From the NCBI RefSeq assembly GCF_044373315.1, contig NZ_JBILQK010000226.1, positions 1-5,672 of the forward strand: a DNA stretch of 5,672 nucleotides, written 5' to 3'. The DNA comes from JACDQM01 sp044373315. Its GTDB lineage: Bacteria; Pseudomonadota; Gammaproteobacteria; Burkholderiales; Burkholderiaceae_C. This document shows, in pieces, positions 1 to 4,810 of the stretch. Under the pieces are notes generated by a model. The model was not told where the DNA came from. It made no database searches and saw only the letters and a list, made by a program, of their open reading frames with translations. Positions within the stretch are counted from its first letter, which is position 1, and every line of letters starts with the position of its first letter. Made by a program: the position numbers and the translations under genes.

Positions 1-2
1 GC

Positions 3-212
3 TCAAATTTGAAAAGTCAGGATCCGGGTGGGATGATTCGCCTGCGGGTGAGGGTGCAGCGTGTGTCTAAGGAATCGGGACATGGATTTCAAATCACCGA
101 GGTGATCGCCTGTCACTGGCTTTCGGTGGACGATCCCGGGATTGATCCGGACGCGGTGCTTCGTGCGCCGGATCAGAAGGAGTCGGATCGCTCCCGCATC
201 GACGAAGATTGA
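3..212 (+). CDS. Possible C-terminal fragment of an unrecognised protein, cut by the window edge
   Basis: This frame is open from the left edge to a TGA at 210-212 and gives about 69 residues. The stretch IRLRVRVQRVSKESGHGF followed by QITEVIACHWLSVDDPGID looks like alternating beta strands with an acidic C-terminal end. Roughly two thirds of third codon positions are G or C, which mildly favours real coding. A TTG at 9 or an ATG at 33 could be a start, but the frame is already open at the edge, so it may be the tail of a longer gene. The opposite strand is also open here (3-287), which lowers certainty. I do not recognise a family, and no function can be assigned. Confidence 0.35.
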   Translation, partial: SNLKSQDPGGMIRLRVRVQRVSKESGHGFQITEVIACHWLSVDDPGIDPDAVLRAPDQKESDRSRIDED

Positions 213-351
213 GAGAACGCCGGATTTTTCCTGAATCGAATTCCTGATGGGCGATTTACAGATTTTCGCATATGTTCTCGCCTCCACATCGTTTGCAGGC
301 TATAGGGGTTCTCCGGCATCGTTCAGGCGTGCTGCGAAACGCAATCCTCAC

Positions 352-627
352 GTGAAAATCACTCTCAATACGACCATCCCGGAAGACCGCCGCCCGCAAA
401 TCGAGGAATTGGTTCGCCGCTTTGTGAAAGTCTCGCAGATCCATTGGCTGCCCAGCCGCTTTCCCCGCTACGTCATGCTCATCGAGCCCGGACCGGAGAA
501 CGGCAACGACGCATCAGCCAATGGGTCCATTTTCGACGCGCCGGCTTCAGGCTCCCAATCGCTTTCCTCGATCACCGTGGTGCTTGAAGATGCGATCAAG
601 GCGCGGCTCGCGAAACCAGCCAAATAG
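352..627 (+). CDS. Small hypothetical protein (91 aa)
   Basis: The protein begins MKITLNTTIPEDRRPQIEEL if the GTG at 352 is the start. An amphipathic segment (PQIEELVRRFVKVSQIHWL) follows, then a short beta-like stretch (RYVMLIEPG), a polar Asn/Ser/Ala-rich linker and a C-terminal helix (VVLEDAIKARLAKPAK). The frame extends upstream to an ATG at 247 (126 aa). I prefer 352 because codons between 247 and 351 look non-coding: mixed third positions, TTA, and two AGG codons. From 352 on, third positions become strongly G/C. Neither start has a clear ribosome binding site. There is no signal peptide or membrane segment, so it is probably cytoplasmic. It lies 104 bases upstream of the lipoprotein gene on the same strand and could be co-transcribed with it. 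Family and function are not recognised. Confidence 0.6.
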   Translation: MKITLNTTIPEDRRPQIEELVRRFVKVSQIHWLPSRFPRYVMLIEPGPENGNDASANGSIFDAPASGSQSLSSITVVLEDAIKARLAKPAK

Positions 628-731
628 TCTGGCGGTCAATCCGCGCACACGGCTTGCCCTCGCACCGTTTCGGGATTTGAGTGAATACTCTTGAGACGTT
701 CCGCGTCCAAGAGCCAGATCCCCGCATTTTT

Positions 732-3431
732 ATGAAACCCCGCTATGCCCTGCCTCTCGCCGCATCGTTGCTGCTGACCCTTACTGGCTGCGACCGCCAG
801 TCCGAACAAACCCGCAAGCGCCTGGAGGAGCTCGAAAAGCAGGCAAACGATGCCGTTCAACGCCAGCAAGCGCTCGAACAGGAACTCGAAGACCGCAAAC
901 TCGCCGCCGAACGCGAAGCCATCGAACGCGAACGCATGGCCATTGAGCAGCAGCGAATCGAAATGGAGCGTCTCCAAGGCGCGCAGGCCGAGGCAGCAAA
1001 TCAGGCGATTGCCGACCGGGAACAGATGCTAGCGGACCGCGAGAATCGATTGGAACAACTTCAGCAGGATCTAACAGGCAAAGAGGACGCGATCGCACAG
1101 CGGGAACAACTCCTTCAAGGGCGCGAACTCGAAATCGCCGGACGCGAGGCACTTCCTTCATGGAGCCAGGCACCGGTGATCCCACATACCCAACGCCTCC
1201 CCGTTGCCGACTACGGGATGTTTTACGACTCTCTCGCCTCATACGGCTCGTGGTTTGAAACCGCCGATTACGGTTACGTTTGGCAACCGGTCGTGGTCCG
1301 TGATTCCAGTTGGCGCCCCTACACCCGTGGTCGCTGGGTCTGCACCGACCGCGGCTGGACCTTTGTTTCCGAAGAACCTTTCGGCTGGGCCTGCTATCAC
1401 TACGGCCGCTGGGCTCTTCTGCGCGGAGTCGGCTGGGTATGGGTTCCCGGAAACGAATGGGCGCCGTCTTGGGTTTGCTGGCGCGAAAGCGGAAGCCACA
1501 TCGGCTGGGCACCGCTGCCTCCGGAAACCCTCGGTTGGCGTGGGCACCACTGGGACTCGTCCGTCGAGACACGATTCGGAATCAGCTCCTCGTGGTTCTC
1601 ATTCGTCTCTGTCCAACATTTCTCGGAACCCGCCTACCGCCACTGCCTGCCGGTCAGCCAGAACATCATTTTCATCCGGCAAACCAACAACATCACCAAC
1701 ATCCACTTCCGTGAGAACCGCGTGATCTGCGGTGGCCCAGCCTATCAGCGAATCTCCCAACGCATCGGCCGCCCCTTCCCTTTCTATCAGCTAGATGTGG
1801 ACCACCATCGCCGACCGGGGCGCGATCCTCTCGGCTTCCGCCCGCAAATTTCCGGCAACCACCTCCGCCTCACCGCACCCGATGTCGACGCCAATTGGAA
1901 CGCCGCACTCCGCCCGGGACGCGTCCGTGATCGCCTCGAAAATGTCCGTGTCGAACGTGAAAACGCACTCAACCCCGAAATCACCAACCGCTTCCGCGAA
2001 ACCCGCGAGCAACAACGCGGCGAGGCCGACCGCGCAATCGAACGCCTCGGCGGAAGAAACACCTTTGATCGCCGCCGTGGCGAAATCCTCGAATCCAACC
2101 GTGCCGAAATCGAACGCATCACCCGCGATGCAAGCCCGCAACCCACCGACATCGCCGGACGTCCGGATCGCGATCGCCCGGGCCGTCCCGACCCACAACC
2201 GGAACCGCCACAAGTCCCGCCAGTAGTTACTACACCACCAGTAGATCGCCCGGAACGTGAACGCCCCGGAAACAACCGCCCGCAACCTGCGGATCCCGAA
2301 TCCGCCACTCCACCCGTTGCTGGGAATCCGGAGAATCCTCCGACACCACCCGAGCGCCCCATGCCCGATCGTCCGGGCGAACGACCGGATCGTGAACGCC
2401 CCACCCAACAGCCCATTCCTCTAACACCAGGCGATCCGGATGCTCCGGAAGCCGAACAACCTCCCGCACGCCCCATGCCGGACCGCCCGGTCCAGCGCCC
2501 GGATCGCGAGCGGCCGACCCAACGTCCCGTGCCACCAACAACGGAAACTCCGGAACCTCAAACACCGGATCAACCCATGCCGAATCGGCCCGTCGAACGC
2601 CCGGATCGCGAACGTCCGTCGCAACGCCCAACTCCACCTGCCACTCCGGAGGCGGAACCGAAGGAATCCATGCCGGAGAAACCAGCGACCGAGCCTCAGG
2701 CCCCGGAACAGCCGGTCAACCCTCCGGCTCAAGAGAACCCGCAGGAACCGGAGCGTCCGATGCGCGAACCCGAACAACCCGAGGTCGTCAAACCGGGCAA
2801 GGAAGAGCAGATGCGCCAACAGATTCGGGAGAAACTCGAAGAGATCCAGCGACAGAAGGAAGAGAGCGCACGCATGCAAGAAGAAGAGGCGCGCAAGCGC
2901 CAAATCGAAGAAGCCAAGCAAGAAGAGATGAAGCAACAACAGGAGGAAATGCGTCGCCAGCAGGAAGAAGCGCAGCGAAAAAAAATGGATGAAGCCCGCG
3001 AGGAGCAGATCAAACAACAGGAGGAAATGCGCCGCCAGCAGGAAGAACAAATGCGCGAGCAACAGGAAGAAGCACAGCGAAAGGAAATGGAAGAAGCCCG
3101 TCAGGAGCAAATGAGACAGCAGGAAGAGATGCGCCAACAACAAGAGGAAGCGCAACGCCAACAACAAGAAGAAATGCGTCGCCAACAGGAAGAGGAAATG
3201 CGCCGCCAACAAGAAGAACAGATGCGTCGTCAGCAGGAGGAGGAGATGCGCCGTCAGCAGGAAGAACAAATGCGTCGTCAACAGGAAGAGCAGCAACGCC
3301 AGCAAGAGGAAGAGATGCGCAGGCAGCAAGAGGAACAAATGCGCCGCCAACAAGAAGAGCAACAACGCCAGCAACAGGAAGAAATGCGCCGCCAACAAGA
3401 AGAGCAGCAACGCCAACAGGAAGGTCAGTGA
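732..3431 (+). CDS. DUF6600-type lipoprotein with coiled coil, Pro-rich repeats and long charged helix (899 aa)
   Basis: Probably an exported, lipid-anchored envelope protein; its molecular role is unknown. The ATG at 732 is chosen over an in-frame GTG at 681 because it begins a classic lipoprotein signal: K2 and R4, a hydrophobic core, then LTGC with the lipidated Cys at residue 20. Residues 21-140 are a charged coiled coil rich in Glu, Gln and Arg. Residues about 161-300 are Trp/Tyr/Gly-rich, with phrases such as YDSLASYGSWFETADYGYVW, GRWVCTDRGWTFVSEEPFGW and GWAPLPPE. This matches the DUF6600 family pattern as I remember it. Residues 300-475 are basic and less structured. Residues 476-689 are Pro-rich with RPDRER repeats. 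Residues 690-899 are a continuous E/Q/R/M-rich helix ending just before the TGA at 3429. The N-terminal third is the conserved part, and the rest looks like a stalk or disordered extension. No convincing promoter is visible upstream. An alternative is a cell-surface or peptidoglycan-spanning structural protein; the sequence does not decide. Confidence 0.9.
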   Translation: MKPRYALPLAASLLLTLTGCDRQSEQTRKRLEELEKQANDAVQRQQALEQELEDRKLAAEREAIERERMAIEQQRIEMERLQGAQAEAANQAIADREQMLADRENRLEQLQQDLTGKEDAIAQREQLLQGRELEIAGREALPSWSQAPVIPHTQRLPVADYGMFYDSLASYGSWFETADYGYVWQPVVVRDSSWRPYTRGRWVCTDRGWTFVSEEPFGWACYHYGRWALLRGVGWVWVPGNEWAPSWVCWRESGSHIGWAPLPPETLGWRGHHWDSSVETRFGISSSWFSFVSVQHFSEPAYRHCLPVSQNIIFIRQTNNITNIHFRENRVICGGPAYQRISQRIGRPFPFYQLDVDHHRRPGRDPLGFRPQISGNHLRLTAPDVDANWNAALRPGRVRDRLENVRVERENALNPEITNRFRETREQQRGEADRAIERLGGRNTFDRRRGEILESNRAEIERITRDASPQPTDIAGRPDRDRPGRPDPQPEPPQVPPVVTTPPVDRPERERPGNNRPQPADPESATPPVAGNPENPPTPPERPMPDRPGERPDRERPTQQPIPLTPGDPDAPEAEQPPARPMPDRPVQRPDRERPTQRPVPPTTETPEPQTPDQPMPNRPVERPDRERPSQRPTPPATPEAEPKESMPEKPATEPQAPEQPVNPPAQENPQEPERPMREPEQPEVVKPGKEEQMRQQIREKLEEIQRQKEESARMQEEEARKRQIEEAKQEEMKQQQEEMRRQQEEAQRKKMDEAREEQIKQQEEMRRQQEEQMREQQEEAQRKEMEEARQEQMRQQEEMRQQQEEAQRQQQEEMRRQQEEEMRRQQEEQMRRQQEEEMRRQQEEQMRRQQEEQQRQQEEEMRRQQEEQMRRQQEEQQRQQQEEMRRQQEEQQRQQEGQ
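2142..2660 (+). repeat. Degenerate in-frame repeats encoding Pro/Arg/Asp-rich units (RPDRERPTQRP type)
   Basis: Three clear copies start at the ATG codons at 2361, 2475 and 2577. They encode PMPDRPGERPDRERPTQQP, PMPDRPVQRPDRERPTQRP and PMPNRPVERPDRERPSQRP. Spacing is 114 and then 102 bases, so the unit is about 34-38 codons with a variable acidic Pro/Glu/Thr spacer. Shorter relatives (GRPDRDRPGRP, DRPERERPGNN) precede them. All spacings are multiples of three, which keeps the frame. The encoded segment is expected to be extended and disordered. Confidence 0.8.
2928..3428 (+). repeat. Tandem repeat region encoding MRRQQEE-type heptads and octads
   Basis: This DNA is dominated by variants of ATGCGCCGCCAACAAGAAGA, encoding ten exact copies of MRRQQEE plus near copies (MREQQEE, MRQQEE, MRQQQEE, QQRQQEE). 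Many copies recur at 24-base spacing (MRRQQEEQ or MRRQQEEE), others with a QQRQQEE insert. The units differ at synonymous positions (CGC/CGT, CAA/CAG, GAA/GAG), so the array is not a fresh duplication. The protein product should be one long, highly soluble helix with mixed charge. Confidence 0.85.
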
Positions 3432-3484
3432 ACCGGATCGCGAAAGGGCGGATCCAAAGACACGGGACATCCTGCCCCATCAAT

Positions 3485-3673
3485 CTAACGACTTTCCCGC
3501 CGGTTTTTCCCAAAGTGCAGTCGCAATGCTTTGCGACTGCACCTTCCGGTCATCATAATTAGAGCTCCATCAAACCGGCCGGAGGAAATCGACGAGCATC
3601 CTGCTATAGACCAGCAGACAAGAAGATGGACGACGAAGCGGATGTGTCTCCAAAGAGGCACACTCTCATTCAT
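3485..3673 (-). CDS. Doubtful small lipoprotein ORF (62 aa), possibly a remnant
   Basis: Reading on the - strand from an ATG at 3673, the N-terminus is MNESVPLWRHIRFVVHLLVC followed by WSIAGCSSIS. A basic stretch, a hydrophobic core and a lipobox-like IAGC with Ser after the Cys together resemble a lipoprotein signal. The remaining part is short, and its last 20 or so residues are encoded by the inverted repeat at 3515-3542, so the C-terminus is probably not original. Third-position G/C preference is weak compared with neighbouring genes. It could be a chance ORF, or the 5' remnant of a small lipoprotein gene interrupted by the palindromic element. Confidence 0.2.
   Translation of the reverse strand: MNESVPLWRHIRFVVHLLVCWSIAGCSSISSGRFDGALIMMTGRCSRKALRLHFGKNRRESR
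3515..3542. repeat. Perfect 12-bp inverted repeat with 4-base loop, possible REP-like element
   Basis: The left arm GTGCAGTCGCAA (3515-3526) and the right arm TTGCGACTGCAC (3531-3542) are exact reverse complements around the loop TGCT. The hairpin lies 84 bases after the lipoprotein stop codon. Neither strand has a T-run directly after it, so it is not a standard intrinsic terminator. It could protect the 3' end of the mRNA, or be one copy of a dispersed palindromic element. This window holds only one copy. Confidence 0.75.
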
Positions 3674-3785
3674 CCTCTGCCATCCCAAATCAGCACCAAT
3701 CCTAACCGCGACTGTCGATCAAACATCGCTTCGGCACCGAACCAAGCAAACCCGGGAAAGCCCCAGCCAACCTCAACCATTTCAA

Positions 3786-3824
3786 TAAAAAGGGCGGGAG
3801 ATCCGGAGACCTCCCGCCTTTTTT
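3786..3824. terminator. Strong bidirectional intrinsic terminator
   Basis: The stem GGCGGGAG (3793-3800) pairs with CTCCCGCC (3811-3818) across a 10-base loop. It is flanked by an A-run at 3786-3791 and a T-run at 3819-3824, so the stem can extend through A:T pairs. On the + strand the hairpin is followed by TTTTTT, and on the - strand by CTTTTTATT. It therefore fits termination in both directions, between two convergent genes. It lies about 80 bases past the stop of the - strand blaI-like gene and 360 bases past the lipoprotein stop. Confidence 0.92.
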
Positions 3825-3904
3825 GATAGATTCACATCAGGGTCTTGAGAATGGAGGAAGCGGCGTTGACCGTCGCTTCCCGCACTTCAAAAACCCCGGT
3901 GACG

Positions 3905-4663
3905 TTACTTTTTCGCAGCTTTCTTGGCGGCCTTCTTGGCGGCCTTCTTGGCAGCCTTTTTGGCTGGTGCCTTTTTCGCAGGAGCGACCGTTTTGGCAGC
4001 GGCTTTTTTGGCCGGAGCTTTCTTGGCAGCAGCCTTCTTCGCCGGAGCCTTTTTCGCTACGGTTTTCTTGGCAGCCTTCTTGGCGGTCTTTTTGGCGCTT
4101 TTCGCCACCTTCTTGGCCGCCTTCTTCGCCGTCTTCACGGCTTTCTTGGCGGGTGCTTTTTTGGCAGGGGCTTTCTTGGCAGGTGCCTTTTTAGCTGCGG
4201 CTTTTTTGGCCGGAGCTTTCTTGGCAACTTTCTTTACGGCCTTCTTCGCGGTTTTGGCCGCGGCCTTCTTCGCTGTTTTTTTTGCAGCCATGGCTTTGTG
4301 TCGTTGGAGTTCGCGTTCGATGTTTGTTTTCTCTTCCGGCGTTAATGTGCCGGCGGAGAGGATAGCGAGAACTGCCTCACCGAGGCGTCCTCCAAAAGCG
4401 TTGGTTAGAAAATCATGCGTCGCGCGACGAACAATGACCTCCTGCGAATAGGCAGCCTCATACGAGTAAGCGCGTCCAACTCGGACACGCTTCACGAGGC
4501 TCTTGCGTTCCAAGCTCTGCATCACCGATAGGACGGTGGTGTAGGCGCGCTCCTTGCCATCCGGCAGCGACTCATGCAACTCGGCTACCGTCGATGGTCC
4601 ATCATGCCACAGCACTGATAGTGCCTGCAGTTCCAAATTGGATGGATGGGTGGGTCGCGCCAT
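3905..4663 (-). CDS. BlaI/MecI/CopY-family winged-helix repressor with histone H1-like Lys/Ala tail (252 aa)
   Basis: Predicted DNA-binding transcriptional repressor of the BlaI/MecI/CopY family. Residues 1-123 match the usual family length and order. An N-terminal helix contains LELQALSVLWHDGPSTVAEL; a recognition region contains ERAYTTVLSVMQSLERKSLV; the wing is VKRVRVGRAYSYEA; and a C-terminal dimerisation helix pair includes FLTNAFGGRLGEAVLAILSA. From Met125 to the end (128 residues) the protein contains only Ala, Lys, Pro, Thr, Val and one Ser, with eight PAKK motifs and four final AAKK units. This resembles eukaryotic H1 tails and bacterial H1-like proteins, and such tails bind DNA non-specifically. 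The position matching the Asn-Phe cleavage site of staphylococcal BlaI (from memory) reads Ala-Ile here, and no BlaR1-type sensor gene is in the window. The targets are unknown, so beta-lactam regulation should not be assumed. The ATG at 4663 fits the family N-terminus. Confidence 0.92.
   Translation of the reverse strand: MARPTHPSNLELQALSVLWHDGPSTVAELHESLPDGKERAYTTVLSVMQSLERKSLVKRVRVGRAYSYEAAYSQEVIVRRATHDFLTNAFGGRLGEAVLAILSAGTLTPEEKTNIERELQRHKAMAAKKTAKKAAAKTAKKAVKKVAKKAPAKKAAAKKAPAKKAPAKKAPAKKAVKTAKKAAKKVAKSAKKTAKKAAKKTVAKKAPAKKAAAKKAPAKKAAAKTVAPAKKAPAKKAAKKAAKKAAKKAAKK
3908..4291 (-). repeat. Low-complexity repeat tract encoding the Lys/Ala/Pro tail
   Basis: The - strand is built from short repeated words such as GCCAAGAAGGCC and GCTCCGGCCAAAAAAGC, encoding AKKA and PAKKA units. 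On the + strand the same DNA reads as TTCTTGGC and CTTTTTT blocks. The repeats are imperfect in AAG/AAA and GCC/GCT/GCA use. Such tracts can change length by recombination or slippage in multiples of 12-15 bases without breaking the frame. Confidence 0.85.
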
Positions 4664-4664
4664 G

Positions 4665-4680
4665 AACGAAACGTCTCGTT
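4665..4680. promoter_or_regulatory. Near-perfect 16-bp dyad just before the blaI-like start codon, candidate operator
   Basis: The + strand reads AACGAAACGTCTCGTT, which equals its own reverse complement except for one mismatched pair (A at 4670 against C at 4675). It is centred on ACGT and ends one base before the start codon, where a ribosome binding site would be. BlaI-family repressors bind dyads as dimers and often control their own gene, so this is a natural operator candidate. It does not contain the TACA/TGTA core known for staphylococcal BlaI or CopY sites. Confidence 0.4.
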
Positions 4681-4690
4681 GCTTGCGACG

Positions 4691-4719
4691 ATGAAACTAG
4701 TAATTCGGAATTCCGTCAA
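4691..4719 (-). promoter_or_regulatory. Candidate promoter of the blaI-like gene
   Basis: On the - strand a -35-like TTGACG (4719-4714) is followed after 17 bases by TTTCAT (4696-4691), which matches 4 of 6 bases of the -10 consensus. The start codon lies 28 bases further on. The spacer holds the palindrome at 4706-4715. A second possible -10, TAAAAT, lies further upstream in the AT-rich part near 4735-4742 but has no good -35. This is by eye only and is modest evidence. Confidence 0.35.
4706..4715. promoter_or_regulatory. Perfect 10-bp palindrome CGGAATTCCG in the promoter spacer
   Basis: CGGAATTCCG is fully self-complementary and lies between the candidate -35 and -10 hexamers of the blaI-like gene. 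A protein bound here would block polymerase. The core GAATTC also arises by chance, so this is weaker evidence than the longer dyad beside the start codon. Confidence 0.25.
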
Positions 4720-4785
4720 GTTGAAATGCGACGATTTTAAACAAAACTTAAGATCCGGAAACCGAACCATCAAACGCCAATTACG

Positions 4786-4810
4786 ATGAACGCCGTATTA
4801 CTACGTTCAT
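4786..4810. repeat. Small inverted repeat at the end of the thioredoxin-like gene
   Basis: ATGAACG (4786-4792) and CGTTCAT (4804-4810) are exact reverse complements with an 11-base loop, overlapping the stop codon of the thioredoxin-like gene. No T-run follows on the - strand, so it is a weak terminator candidate at best. It may slow read-through into the downstream blaI-like gene or be chance. Confidence 0.35.

Larger units (their letters stand above)
3432..3904. other. Convergent intergenic region without a convincing gene
   Basis: This 473-base stretch separates the 3' ends of the + strand lipoprotein gene and the - strand blaI-like gene. It contains a perfect 12-bp inverted repeat, a weak small - strand ORF with a lipobox, a 5-bp inverted repeat at 3601-3617 (CTGCT/AGCAG), and a bidirectional terminator. 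Short + strand frames from 3531 and 3626 have no family resemblance, no start context and mixed codon usage, and run into the terminator, so they are not called. Confidence 0.7.

Noticed and set aside
3..287. - strand frame of 94 codons at the left edge
   Set aside because: It has basic, low-hydrophobicity sequence without motifs and no clear start. The + strand frame has somewhat better codon use, though neither is certain.
681..731. In-frame GTG start that would extend the lipoprotein by 17 residues
   Set aside because: The extension would place a polar, charged segment before the lipoprotein signal peptide and bury the K/R-hydrophobic-lipobox order. The ATG at 732 gives a normal signal.
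781..1572. Long - strand frame of 263 codons opposite the lipoprotein N-terminal part
   Set aside because: Arg/Ser/Pro-rich sequence with no domain, fully opposite a frame with a signal peptide and DUF6600-like motifs.
2928..3428. Regular repeats that might suggest a CRISPR array
   Set aside because: Units are contiguous, in frame, differ at synonymous sites and have no unique spacers. They encode a protein helix.
2421..3470. Long - strand frame (349 codons) rich in Leu and Phe, looking like a membrane protein
   Set aside because: It is the complement of the Glu/Gln/Arg repeat codons of the lipoprotein. CTC/TTC/CTG-type codons arise automatically on the other strand, and it has no recognisable domain.
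3531..3826. Two short + strand frames (85 and 66 codons) in the intergenic region
   Set aside because: One starts inside the 12-bp palindrome. Both have no family resemblance, mixed codon use and no ribosome binding site, and both run into the terminator hairpin.
3924..4451. + strand frame reading repeated AAFLAAFLAG, like a transmembrane protein
   Set aside because: This is the antisense of the Lys/Ala tail codons. The - strand frame has a clear BlaI domain and correct start, so the hydrophobic reading is a shadow.
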